Shown here one piece after another: positions 53,583 to 61,982 of a DNA stretch of 64,000 nt. The notes under the pieces are model-generated. The model was not told where the DNA came from, made no database searches, and saw only the letters and a program-made list of their open reading frames with translations. How positions within the stretch are numbered: the first letter of the stretch is position 1; each line of letters begins with the position of its first letter. The DNA is from an uncultured Kiritimatiellota bacterium (GTDB taxonomy: Bacteria > Verrucomicrobiota > Kiritimatiellia > RFP12 > UBA1067), in contig CAKULV010000007.1 in the NCBI GenBank assembly GCA_934667425.1, positions 1 to 64,000 on the forward strand. Direction: 5' to 3'. The translations under genes and the position numbers were made by a program.

Positions 53583-54916
53583 GCCTGATGCGGAAATGCC
53601 GTGCGCGCCTCGGCGACCTCTGGTGGTACACGCTCCTTCTCTTCGCCGCCCAGCGCGTAGGCGATGTGATCAACATGTTCGTTGGGCTTTGGCTCGTGCC
53701 GAAGTACGTGCCGCAGAGCGAGCTGGGCGCGGTGCTGCCCCTCTCGCAGTTCGTATCCTTCATTGGCATCCCGCTGGCGATCGTGGCGACGCCGTTCTCG
53801 AAGTTTCTTTTGGACTATGGCGCGCGAGGGGAATACGGGAAGATAAAGTCGCTTGTGCGGGATGTCTTCATTTGCACAGGATGCCTTGCGCTGTTGACGC
53901 TCCTGTTCGCCTATGTCTGCCTGCCGTTCCTCTTCGCGCGGATGCGCGTCCCCGTCGGGAGCCTCGGGGTGCTGATTGTCGCCGTCAGCATTCTGTCGTC
54001 CGTCTCGTCTGTTTTCTCGAGCGCCGTCCAGGGGCTGAAGCTGTATTCGGCGACAGTTCTCTTCAATGTGCTTGCCGCTCCGCTCCGTCTCGTCCTCATG
54101 CTCGTGTTCATGCCGTTCCGTCCGCTTTCCGGCTATTTCGTTGGACAGGGGGCGGCTCCCGGCGTGAGCGTCGTCGGGGCGCTCTGTGTGCTGCGCAGGC
54201 ATCTGGGCCGCGCCGTCAGGGCCGTTCCATATCTCAAGGAGGATGGACGCGCGATGGTGCGGTACGCCATTCCGTTTCTCGTCCTGACGGTTTTCACGAA
54301 CCTCTTCAGTTCCGTGGATCTGCTTGTCATCCGGCACAGGCTCTCCGATTTCGAGTCCGCCGGATACTACATGATCTCCCGTTTCACGGACATATCCTCC
54401 TACCTCGGTTCGGCGTTCGTCGTTTTCCTGTTCCCCATGGTGGCCGGGCTGAAGGCGAATTCCTCCGACGGGCGCAGAACGCTGGTGCATTCCGTCGCAG
54501 GGACGGTCGCCAGCGGAGCCGTCGTCGCGGCTTTTCTTGGCCTTGTGGGCGATGGTCTGCTGGACCTGACGGCGGCGTGGCGCCCCTATCGGTCGATGTC
54601 CGTGTACATGACGCCGATTTGCTGCCTGAATGTCCTGATGATGGCGTGCGGCTGCTACATCTCCTATGAGACCGCGCAGGGACGGTTCGGCTTCCTGAAG
54701 TGGATGTTGCCGATTTCAGGGTTGAAGATGGTTCTTCTCTATGCGGTGACCGGGTATACGTTCTTTGCCGAGGTCCTGCCGGCGCCTCTGCTTGCCGGCC
54801 TTGCGACGTTCAATCCCTGCCGGCTGTCGTTTGTCCTCACGGTGCTGATCTGCGGGCAGGCGCTTCTGGCGCTCGTCGCGGCCGCATGTTTCCTTAGAGG
54901 CGCGCGCGGCGCGTGA
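53570..54916 (+). CDS. Wzx-type polysaccharide flippase
   Basis: A 448-residue membrane protein with about 12 hydrophobic segments and no soluble domain, in the MATE/MOP lineage of lipid-linked oligosaccharide flippases. Examples are LLFAAQRVGDVINMFVGLWL near residue 25 and FSSVDLLVIRHRLSDFESAGYYMI near 245, in outline. It overlaps the preceding GT2 by 13 bp and ends with a 23-bp overlap with the convergent GT10 gene. It probably moves the finished repeat unit across the inner membrane. Confidence 0.82.
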   Translation: MFAVGLMRKCRARLGDLWWYTLLLFAAQRVGDVINMFVGLWLVPKYVPQSELGAVLPLSQFVSFIGIPLAIVATPFSKFLLDYGARGEYGKIKSLVRDVFICTGCLALLTLLFAYVCLPFLFARMRVPVGSLGVLIVAVSILSSVSSVFSSAVQGLKLYSATVLFNVLAAPLRLVLMLVFMPFRPLSGYFVGQGAAPGVSVVGALCVLRRHLGRAVRAVPYLKEDGRAMVRYAIPFLVLTVFTNLFSSVDLLVIRHRLSDFESAGYYMISRFTDISSYLGSAFVVFLFPMVAGLKANSSDGRRTLVHSVAGTVASGAVVAAFLGLVGDGLLDLTAAWRPYRSMSVYMTPICCLNVLMMACGCYISYETAQGRFGFLKWMLPISGLKMVLLYAVTGYTFFAEVLPAPLLAGLATFNPCRLSFVLTVLICGQALLALVAAACFLRGARGA

Positions 54917-55910
54917 GCCCCAGCCCGTCGGCCAGCGTGCGGAAATAGTGCTCGGTTGAGAAGAACCCGATTGCCTTTGAGCGAAGGAATCGGTCGATGG
55001 CCATGATGTGGCGGGAATGCTCTTCTTCGGACATCGAGCGGATGAATCTCTCAAGATCGTCCAGTCCGGCGAAATCGCGGAAGTCGATGAAGCAGTCGCG
55101 GGGGATGCGCCTCTCGATCCCCCTTGATCCGTAGTAGATCGGCACACAGCGCGCGCAGAAGCAGTCGAGGATCTTCTCGCTTACGTAGCCGGGCTGGGAG
55201 GCGTTGTTCTCGAAGCAGAGGGCGAACCTGTAGTTGCTGGCCTTTGCAACCTTCTCGTCCCAGCTTCCGTCAATGGGGCCGCGGTAGGATGAGATCGCCT
55301 CTTTGCTCCAGCCGAATCCGTAGAGGTCGAAGCCGTCCCCCATCGTTGCCGAGAAATGCCTATAGGCCGCGACGCGCTGGCGGTAGGTCGACTGCGGCAT
55401 GTAGCTCCACCTGTTTCGGCTAATGGCGACAAGCGTCTTTTTGTCTTGGAATCGAATGGCGGAAAAAGGATTTCGGGCATACTTCGAAGGTTCCGCGCCG
55501 ACTGGGACGTTGATGGCATGGTAGCTCGGATGCTTTTGCAGCAGCCTTTCGTCCCACGTGAACACCGTGTGAAAGCGGTTGCGATAGAAGGGGACGAAGT
55601 AGAGCGACGGATTGACGTTGTTCGGCTCGATCATCATCAAGGCCCTTTTGCGGTAGGGGATCTTTTTCAGAAGGGGATCTCGCAGGGCGTAGCGCCAGCT
55701 GTAGTCGAAGTAGAGGACGGCCTTGACCTGATCCGATGACGCATCTACGGCATCCCACGTGTGGACTTCGGCATCGTAATGAGCCTCGATCCACTCCTTG
55801 AACGCGATGACGAAGCCTCTTGCGAAGAGGTCGGCCTTCCTGCGGTCGAACACCGCGTCGTTGCGCTCGTCTTCGCCGAAATAATAGTTGATGCCGAGAA
55901 TGTCCTTCAT
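54894..55910 (-). CDS. Glycosyltransferase family 10 (fucosyltransferase-like)
   Basis: A 338-residue enzyme. The donor-binding signature of alpha-1,3/4-fucosyltransferases is clear near residue 235: YRFALCFENNASQPGYVSEK, then ILDCFCARCVPIYYGS. Upstream, MMIEPNNVNPSLYF matches the acceptor domain. GT10 enzymes use GDP-fucose, but no GDP-fucose genes lie in this window. Start MKDILGINYYFGE is chosen as the typical opening. It is the last gene of the minus-strand sugar operon and overlaps the flippase end. Confidence 0.88.
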   Translation of the reverse strand: MKDILGINYYFGEDERNDAVFDRRKADLFARGFVIAFKEWIEAHYDAEVHTWDAVDASSDQVKAVLYFDYSWRYALRDPLLKKIPYRKRALMMIEPNNVNPSLYFVPFYRNRFHTVFTWDERLLQKHPSYHAINVPVGAEPSKYARNPFSAIRFQDKKTLVAISRNRWSYMPQSTYRQRVAAYRHFSATMGDGFDLYGFGWSKEAISSYRGPIDGSWDEKVAKASNYRFALCFENNASQPGYVSEKILDCFCARCVPIYYGSRGIERRIPRDCFIDFRDFAGLDDLERFIRSMSEEEHSRHIMAIDRFLRSKAIGFFSTEHYFRTLADGLGLTRRARL

Positions 55911-55927
55911 GGTGGATCCGGTGAGCA

Positions 55928-56968
55928 TTAGGCCGTGTACGTTGCCATTGTTCGGCGCAACCCTTCTGCCAGCCCGACCGTGGGCATCCACCCCAAGGCC
56001 TTGATCTTCCTGTCGGACAGGATCGCGGCGTTGTGCTGAGGCGCGTAGCCGCCTGAAGTCGGTTGCCTTCCGGTCTCGATCGCTATGGGCTTGGGCGCGT
56101 TTGCGGCGACAAGTTCGGCAAACGCGCGTATCGAGTACGACTCGGCTTGGTTGACGAGATTATAGGCATTGCCGCACTTCCCGTTGAATAGGATCTCGAA
56201 GAAAGCCCGTGTCGCGTCGGAAATGTAACAGTACGACCTTTTCTGCGTTCCGGCGGTGTGAAGCGTGATTTTGTCGCCTTGGAGCGCGGAGCGGATGAAT
56301 TCGGAAAATGCGCGAATGTCTCCGTTCAGATCCATCCCGGGCCCGTAGGTGTGGGCCAGGCGGAGCATTTTTGTGGATATGCCGTATTGTCTGCGATATG
56401 CGGCACAGAGCGATTCTCCGGTCACCTTTCCGATCGCATAGCAGTTTGCGACGTCTGATTGGTCGATCGGGAAGGTCATGTCTTCGTTTATCGGTTCGGA
56501 GGATTTCATTTCCCCGTACACGGCGCCAGACGAAAAGAAGATGAATTGCTCGAAGAGAGGCTGTTCCCTTGCCGCCTCAAGGAGATGATAGGTCCCGATG
56601 ACGTTAGGGGTCAACACGTCCACGGGGATTTCTTTGTCAGGCCGGGGTATGCTTGCCGCATGGACGATGAAGTTGAAGGGGCCGATGTCCGGCAGAGGAG
56701 CCTTGCATGCGTATTCCCTTATGGAAAGGAGAGGATTGTCGAGATGCCCGTGGAATCTTTCCCTGGCTTTTGCTTCGCTTCTGACCAAGGCGATGATTTT
56801 GACATTCCCGAGGGTCAGCAATGTCTCGACAATATATGCGGCGAGCATGCCATAGGCGCCGGTCACGGCGACTGTCTTCCCCGACAATGACGTCCATGGG
56901 AGTTTTGCAGACAGGATCTCGTCTATGTCCTCGGATATTATTGCGGAATCTGTGTTGAGCTTTATCAT
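55928..56968 (-). CDS. Extended SDR, NAD-dependent epimerase/dehydratase
   Basis: A 346-residue nucleotide-sugar enzyme. The cofactor loop TGAYGMLA lies at residues 36-43, the catalytic Ser is in FFSSGAVYG, and Tyr and Lys are in CYAIGKVTGES. The late segment GGYAPQHNAAILSDRKIKALGW is typical of NDP-sugar SDRs. In a locus with rfbF, rfbG, rfbH and a ThDP enzyme, the likely job is reduction or epimerisation of the branched or 4-keto CDP-sugar (a YerF-, Abe- or Prt-like step). Its start overlaps the RAYT stop (ATGA). Confidence 0.88.
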   Translation of the reverse strand: MIKLNTDSAIISEDIDEILSAKLPWTSLSGKTVAVTGAYGMLAAYIVETLLTLGNVKIIALVRSEAKARERFHGHLDNPLLSIREYACKAPLPDIGPFNFIVHAASIPRPDKEIPVDVLTPNVIGTYHLLEAAREQPLFEQFIFFSSGAVYGEMKSSEPINEDMTFPIDQSDVANCYAIGKVTGESLCAAYRRQYGISTKMLRLAHTYGPGMDLNGDIRAFSEFIRSALQGDKITLHTAGTQKRSYCYISDATRAFFEILFNGKCGNAYNLVNQAESYSIRAFAELVAANAPKPIAIETGRQPTSGGYAPQHNAAILSDRKIKALGWMPTVGLAEGLRRTMATYTA

Positions 56969-58338
56969 GTTGATTGAGCACTGCGGGGTATGGCAGTGGC
57001 GATGGTCGAACTGTTGGGTGAGGCGCCACTAGTAGTGGTGTTGGCCGATCTGTTGGGTGAGGCGCCACTAGTAGTGGTGTTGGCCGATCTGTTGGGTGAG
57101 GCGCCACTAGTAGTGCTGATGGCCGATCTATGATCGGCCAGTACACAAGCGCCCGTTGGCTTCCAATACACTGCCACGCCTTCGCCGGCGGTGGCGATCT
57201 CGATGATCTCTGCGTTGTAATCAAGGCAGGCTTCGCGGCCAAATGCGACTTCATCGTTGCCACGCCCGATTTCAAGATAGCGCCCGGCGGCAAAGGCCGG
57301 CACATAGCGGCTTTCAGGCTTGAAGCGGGCGTTGGGGATGCATGAGGGCAGAATGCGGATGAAACGGGCATCGGCTCGTGCGCAAAGCATATCACGCACA
57401 GCCTTCTCGCCTGGGCTGATGAATCCGCTCAAGATGATGTAGCCCTTATCGACGGCGGCCTCCATGCGGCATACGGCGGCTGCGATTTGCGTATGGCTGC
57501 ATCGGCGCGAAATCCGCAGTGCGACGATCTTTTCGCCCGTGCCGAGAAGCGCGGTGTTTCCTACTCCCTTCCAGTAGTCGCCATCGGCAAGGCGCGGCGA
57601 ATCCAGCGGCTCGTGTATGCGCAGCGCATGATCGATTCCGTGCATTAGCGCCCATTTGAGCGGATTGTAGCGGATGTATCGCTCGGTCGCATCGATGAAT
57701 GTGCGCGTGAGGCAGAGGCGATCATGGTAGCCCTGCTGCCATAATTGGCCATTCTGGCCGATCATAGATCGGCCATCATCACTGCCTTGCGGCCTTGGTT
57801 GCGTGGCTCGGCCATCATCACTGCCTTGCGGCCTTGGTTGCGCGGCTCGGCCATCATCACAGCTTGGGGGCCGTGGTTGCGTAGCTCGGCCCTCGCTGCT
57901 CGTGCTGGGAGCAAGGGCAATGGCCGAGCTGTTGGGGGTGGTAGTGCTGATGGCCGAGCTGCGATCGGCCAAAATGCTGCGATCGGCCAAAAGAATCTTG
58001 GCCAATTTGGTAGTGTGGTTCTTGAAGCGCCGGATCGCATTCCCCAGCACCTTTAGTGGCTCGTTGAGTCCGGGCCGCAGGTAAACATTGAAGTGGATGT
58101 GATCGGGCATCACGACACGGCCATAAAGCCTTAGGCCATCGTTGAGGCGAGGCATGGCATCAAGCGCATCTGCGACATGCTTTCCGAGCTGAGAAAGGTA
58201 CACCTCATTGCCTGAAATGCGGCCAAAGATGTTGCGGCGTGGAGCAGTGGAAATAGTGATGAAGAGCGAGGCACCCCGTGCATAATCCCACGAATGGGTA
58301 CGGCGATAGCGGCGAATCGTTGTCGGTTGCGGCGTCAT
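56965..58338 (-). CDS. RAYT/IS200-like Y1 transposase protein with repeat insertions
   Basis: A 457-residue HUH single-strand DNA nuclease-like protein. The HUH motif is VMPDHIHF (His80, His82); LWQQGYHDR and then ERYIRYNPLKWAL carry the expected nucleophile (Tyr221 or Tyr224). This is the REP-associated tyrosine transposase pattern. Between HUH and Tyr lies a low-complexity insert (about 122-196) with three GRATQPRPQGSDD-like units. A Rossmann-like C-terminal part (SGFISPGEKAVRDML) is followed by a tail of three SANTTTSGASPNR units. Both arrays have a 39-bp period. Start and stop each overlap the neighbouring genes by ATGA, so it is wired into the sugar operon. Confidence 0.82.
   Translation of the reverse strand: MTPQPTTIRRYRRTHSWDYARGASLFITISTAPRRNIFGRISGNEVYLSQLGKHVADALDAMPRLNDGLRLYGRVVMPDHIHFNVYLRPGLNEPLKVLGNAIRRFKNHTTKLAKILLADRSILADRSSAISTTTPNSSAIALAPSTSSEGRATQPRPPSCDDGRAAQPRPQGSDDGRATQPRPQGSDDGRSMIGQNGQLWQQGYHDRLCLTRTFIDATERYIRYNPLKWALMHGIDHALRIHEPLDSPRLADGDYWKGVGNTALLGTGEKIVALRISRRCSHTQIAAAVCRMEAAVDKGYIILSGFISPGEKAVRDMLCARADARFIRILPSCIPNARFKPESRYVPAFAAGRYLEIGRGNDEVAFGREACLDYNAEIIEIATAGEGVAVYWKPTGACVLADHRSAISTTSGASPNRSANTTTSGASPNRSANTTTSGASPNSSTIATAIPRSAQST
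57011..57139. repeat. Three 39-bp repeats ending in a 19-bp palindrome
   Basis: Units at 57011-57049, 57050-57088 and 57089-57127 (each starting CTGTTGGGTGAGGCGCCACT) are almost identical. The last one runs into GGCCGATCTATGATCGGCC (57121-57139). They encode the C-terminal tail of the RAYT protein. Confidence 0.85.
57756..57970. repeat. Second 39-bp array bounded by palindromes inside the RAYT gene
   Basis: GGCCGATCATAGATCGGCC (57756-57774) is the exact reverse complement of the palindrome at 57121. It is followed by three 39-bp units (57775-57813, 57814-57852, 57853-57891; starting ATCATCACTGCCTTGCGGCC). A related palindrome, GGCCGAGCTGCGATCGGCC (57952-57970), closes the block, and 57922-57960 resembles the 57011 unit. 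Confidence 0.8.
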
Positions 58339-60116
58339 GTGCGCGGGATAGGAGGGATGATCATCTGCCGCGTGAATTCCTCCCATGGCAGGGAGGGGGC
58401 CATGTCCTCAAGCGGGGCCGAAACCATTGTGCCGTCGGGGCGTTTCCACGAGGCGGCCTTTGGGCCAAGCACCTCAAATGGATCAAGCATCACCTCAACC
58501 AGTGTTGGGCCGGGAGTCGCGAATATCCGTGGCAGCGTATTGTCAAGTTCCTGGTTGCTCGCAAGCTTGAAGTAGGGTAGGCCGTAGGCGGCGGCAAGCT
58601 TTTCAAGCGACGGCAGCCTTACGCCCGAGCCCGCCTCCGATCCGACGAAGCGCCCCTCGAAGAAGGCGCGTTGCGTCGTCTTGATCGAGAGGTATCCGGC
58701 GTTGTTGTATACGAACACCGTGACAGGCAGATTGTAGGTGACGAGCGTCTGGAGTTCCTGGAGATTCATCTGGATCGAGCCGTCGCCCTCGATGCACACG
58801 ACGCGCCCCAGGGCGAAGCTTGCTCCGATCGCCGCCGGAAGCCCGTAGCCCATGGAGGCGCAGCCCTCGTTCGCGAAGAGGCGCATGCCGCGCCGGACGG
58901 GCATCGCCTGGAAGGTCGATGTGTACGCGACGCCGTTCGCGGTGACTACGGTGAGCGGTGCTGGCGCATGGCGCACGATGGCTTCGGGGAGGACGTAGCT
59001 CGAAACGTAGTCGGTGCGGGCGCGGTGTTCGGGCAGGATTACGGGGTATGCCGCCTTGATGCGGCGGCAGTATGCGAGCCAATCGGGGTGCGGCGGCAGG
59101 GATGGCAACGCGGTGTGCAGGGCTTCGAGGAATGCGCCCGCGTCGGCGTTGATCTTGACGTCGGGGCGGAACGTCGGCTTCTCCAGCTCGTTGGCATCGA
59201 TGTCGACCATGATCTTCGTCGCCGCGCGAGCGACGGTGTCGTAGGCGTAGCCGCAGAGGCGCAGGCCCATGCGCGTGCCGATCACCAGCAGCAGGTCGGC
59301 GTTCTGCATGATGAAGTTGGCAGGACGCTCCCCAAGGATGCCGGGTCGGCCGAAGAATAGCGGATGGTCGCTCGGGATCAGGTCGATGCCGGAGATCGCG
59401 GTCAGCACGGGGAAGTTGAGCGCTTCGGCCACATCGAGGAAGGCCCGTTCGGCGCCCGCGTTGCGTACGCCCGATCCGACGACGATGGCCGGCCTCTTCG
59501 CCGACTTGATGGCCGCGATGGCCGCGCCGATGGCATCCTCCGTCGGCGCGAGGCGGGTGAAGGCGGTCGGGACGATATGTGTCGGCGGCATTTCGGCCGC
59601 CTGGATATCGAGCGGGACGTCGAGCCAGACCGGGCCGGGGCGTCCCGTCTGGCAGATTCTCCACGCCTCTTCGAGCGCAGGGGCGACCTCATCGACGGAC
59701 ATGAGCGTCTTAGCGAACTTCGTCATCGCCCGCGCGGAATCGACGATGTTGTACTCCTGGTCGCCGAGCTGGCGCAGCTTCAGGCGAGGCGCCGCCGTGA
59801 TCATCGTCGAGCGCTTGATCTGCCCGGAGATCACTATCATCGGCACTGAATCGAGCCATGCGCCGAGAACGCCGGTTAGCGCGTTGGTGCCGCCTGGCCC
59901 GGTCGTCACGCATACGACGCCCGGCGTGCCGCCTGCGCGCGCATACCCCTCGGCCGCCATCGCGCAGGCCTGCTCGTGGAGACAGCAGACGTAGCGGATT
60001 CGCGATTCGAGTCCGAGCGCATCGTCGAGGTGCATCGCGCCCCCGCCCGTCACGAGGAAACAGTGGCGCACGCCCTTGTCGGCTAGTGTCTTGAAGATAT
60101 AGTCGGCGACGCGCAT
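58335..60116 (-). CDS. ThDP-dependent enzyme, acetolactate-synthase-like (YerE-like candidate)
   Basis: A 593-residue thiamine-diphosphate enzyme with the three-domain layout of acetolactate synthase: the catalytic Glu48 in CLHEQACAMAAEGYAR, GPGGTNALTGVLGAWLDSVP, a middle domain with PAIVVGSGVRNAG, and the ThDP/Mg motif EGDGSIQMN and then YNNAGYLSI. Directly after rfbF and beside rfbGH, it need not make branched amino acids. In Yersinia the homologous YerE adds a two-carbon unit from pyruvate to a CDP-4-keto-3,6-dideoxy sugar. Start MRVADYIF follows GGAGG and lies 1 bp after the rfbF stop. Confidence 0.85.
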   Translation of the reverse strand: MRVADYIFKTLADKGVRHCFLVTGGGAMHLDDALGLESRIRYVCCLHEQACAMAAEGYARAGGTPGVVCVTTGPGGTNALTGVLGAWLDSVPMIVISGQIKRSTMITAAPRLKLRQLGDQEYNIVDSARAMTKFAKTLMSVDEVAPALEEAWRICQTGRPGPVWLDVPLDIQAAEMPPTHIVPTAFTRLAPTEDAIGAAIAAIKSAKRPAIVVGSGVRNAGAERAFLDVAEALNFPVLTAISGIDLIPSDHPLFFGRPGILGERPANFIMQNADLLLVIGTRMGLRLCGYAYDTVARAATKIMVDIDANELEKPTFRPDVKINADAGAFLEALHTALPSLPPHPDWLAYCRRIKAAYPVILPEHRARTDYVSSYVLPEAIVRHAPAPLTVVTANGVAYTSTFQAMPVRRGMRLFANEGCASMGYGLPAAIGASFALGRVVCIEGDGSIQMNLQELQTLVTYNLPVTVFVYNNAGYLSIKTTQRAFFEGRFVGSEAGSGVRLPSLEKLAAAYGLPYFKLASNQELDNTLPRIFATPGPTLVEVMLDPFEVLGPKAASWKRPDGTMVSAPLEDMAPSLPWEEFTRQMIIPPIPRT

Positions 60117-60117
60117 C

Positions 60118-60864
60118 TCAAACCCTCCAAGGGGCCTCGCCGGCGGCCCACAGCCCATTGAGCAGCGCGTGTTCGCGTGGCGTGTCCATGCACTGCCAGA
60201 AACCCTCGTGCCTGTGGATGGTCATGTCTCCGTCCGCCGCCGCCATGCGCATGGGGGCCTGCTCGAAGAACATCTTCGGATCGTCGGCAAGGTATTTCGA
60301 GAGGAATCTTCGGGTGACCACCATGAAACCGCCGTTTATGTAGAACTTCGAGCGAGCCTTTTCCTGGAAGTCGGACACGCGATCGCCCTTGATCACGAGT
60401 TCCCCGAAGCGCGAGGCGGGGTGTACCCCGGTGATCGTTATGGATCGGCCGGCACGGCGGTGCCTCTTGAGGAGCTTTGCGATATCGACATCTGCCACCC
60501 CATCGCCATATGTGAGAAAGAATTCCGTATCCGTTTGCCGCAGGGCTTTTGCCGCCCGCGCGACGCGCCCGCCCGTCGCTGTCTCGGCGCCCGTATCGAC
60601 GCACGTCACCTCCCAGCCGAGGCGGTCGAGCGCGCGCACGTGCTTCGCGAAGTACGCCTCGAATTCGCCCTTGAGGTAGCCGAGGCAGAGGATGAACCGC
60701 CTGCATCCGAACGCGGCGTACCACTGCATGATGTGCCAGAGGATCGGGTCGCGGCCGATCTTGACCATGGGCTTTGGCGTCACCTTCGTGACGTCGCCGA
60801 GACGCGTGCCTTTCCCGCCGCAGAGGATCATGACTGGCGGCATGTCGATAGATGTTCGTTTCAT
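60118..60864 (-). CDS. rfbF: Glucose-1-phosphate cytidylyltransferase
   Basis: A 248-residue nucleotidyltransferase making CDP-glucose from CTP and glucose 1-phosphate. Seen: the nucleotide loop ILCGGKGTRLGDVTKVTPKPM (residues 13 on, in outline), LTYGDGVADVDI with the metal Asp, VHPASRFGELVIKGDRV and YINGGFMVV, matching RfbF/DdhA. The ATG is 7 nt after a TATACT box. It opens the minus-strand operon and is divergent from rfbG, the next enzyme in the pathway. Confidence 0.94.
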   Translation of the reverse strand: MKRTSIDMPPVMILCGGKGTRLGDVTKVTPKPMVKIGRDPILWHIMQWYAAFGCRRFILCLGYLKGEFEAYFAKHVRALDRLGWEVTCVDTGAETATGGRVARAAKALRQTDTEFFLTYGDGVADVDIAKLLKRHRRAGRSITITGVHPASRFGELVIKGDRVSDFQEKARSKFYINGGFMVVTRRFLSKYLADDPKMFFEQAPMRMAAADGDMTIHRHEGFWQCMDTPREHALLNGLWAAGEAPWRV

Positions 60865-60871
60865 CGCGGGT

Positions 60872-60894
60872 AGTATAGCATAATGTGCTATAAT
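60872..60894. promoter_or_regulatory. Overlapping divergent leaderless promoters between rfbF and rfbG
   Basis: Minus strand: TGCTATACT (60880-60872), 7 nt before the rfbF ATG. Plus strand: TGCTATAAT (60886-60894), 8 nt before the rfbG ATG. Only 38 bp separate the two start codons, so both mRNAs must start at or within a few bases of the ATG. Confidence 0.7.
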
Positions 60895-60902
60895 CTTGCG
60901 CC

Positions 60903-61982
60903 ATGTTCGAGGTCTATCAGGGAAGACGCGTCTTCGTGACGGGACACACGGGATTCAAGGGTTCGTGGCTGTGCGAGTGGCTGCTCGCCCTTGGGGCCGA
61001 GGTGTACGGTTTCTCGAATGGGCTTCCCACCCGCCCGTCGCTCTTCGCGCAGCTGCGCCTTTCGCGGCGCCTGAAGGCCGATATGCGCGGCGATGTGCGC
61101 GACCGCTCGGCGGTGTGCGCGGCAATCAGGTCGGTCGGGCCCGACTTCGTGTTCCATCTCGCTGCGCAGCCGCTCGTGCGCCTTTCCTACGCGCGTCCGG
61201 TCGAGACGTTCGAGACGAACGTCATGGGGACCGTCCACGTTCTCGATGCCCTGCGCGGGATGAGGCGGAAGTGCAGCGCGGTGCTCGTCACGACGGACAA
61301 GTGCTACGAGAACCGGGAGACGCGCCGACCATACCGGGAGGACGATCCGATGGGCGGATACGACCCCTATTCGTGCTCGAAGGGGTGCGACGAGCTTGTG
61401 ATCGGCTCCTACCGGCGCTCGTTCTTCAACGATCCGTCCTCGCCTGTCTGGATCGCGAGCGCACGTGCCGGCAACGTCGTTGGCGGCGGAGACTGGGCAA
61501 AGGATCGCCTCGTCCCCGATCTCTTCCGCGCCTTGCGGAAAGGGACAGAGATCCCGGTGCGCAATCCGTCCTCGACGCGCCCGTGGCAGCATGTCCTGGA
61601 GCCGCTTTCGGGATATCTCGCGCTCGGCAAGGCGCTCGATTCGAGGCGCGATTTCTACGCTGTCGCGAGTGGCTTCAATTTCGGACCGGATCCCAGGGGG
61701 AACCGGACGGTGCGGGAGGTCGTAGAGGCGCTTTTGGCGCATACGGGCGGACGATGGGCCGACATGAGCGATCCAAACGCCCTCCACGAGGCCGGACTCC
61801 TCAATCTCGACATCCGCAAGGCCGCGCGGGTTCTCGGATGGAAACCGCGCTGGAACTTCGGCGAGACGATGGAGAAGGTTGCCGCGTGGTATGTGGGGGA
61901 AGGGCGCGGCGAGAATCCCATGGCATTGACGCAAGGGCAGATTGAGGCATACGAGGGCGTGCAATCCGAGATATTAAAATGA
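60903..61982 (+). CDS. rfbG: CDP-glucose 4,6-dehydratase
   Basis: A 359-residue extended SDR making CDP-4-keto-6-deoxyglucose. Seen: the NAD loop TGHTGFKGSWLCEWL (residues 13-27), FHLAAQPLVRLSYARPVETF, TTDKCYEN, and the Tyr/Lys pair in YDPYSCSKGCDELV, all typical of RfbG. Its ATG is preceded by a TATAAT box and no ribosome site. The stop overlaps the rfbH start. Confidence 0.95.
   Translation: MFEVYQGRRVFVTGHTGFKGSWLCEWLLALGAEVYGFSNGLPTRPSLFAQLRLSRRLKADMRGDVRDRSAVCAAIRSVGPDFVFHLAAQPLVRLSYARPVETFETNVMGTVHVLDALRGMRRKCSAVLVTTDKCYENRETRRPYREDDPMGGYDPYSCSKGCDELVIGSYRRSFFNDPSSPVWIASARAGNVVGGGDWAKDRLVPDLFRALRKGTEIPVRNPSSTRPWQHVLEPLSGYLALGKALDSRRDFYAVASGFNFGPDPRGNRTVREVVEALLAHTGGRWADMSDPNALHEAGLLNLDIRKAARVLGWKPRWNFGETMEKVAAWYVGEGRGENPMALTQGQIEAYEGVQSEILK

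Noticed and set aside
57011..57891. CRISPR-like array from the 39-bp repeats
   Set aside because: The units are contiguous with no unique spacers, keep a 13-codon frame inside a protein gene and lack cas genes nearby.
58335..60116. Naming the ThDP enzyme ilvB
   Set aside because: The fold fits, but no ilvN, ilvC or other branched-chain gene is near and the gene is inside a CDP-sugar operon, so a biosynthetic acetolactate synthase name would mislead.
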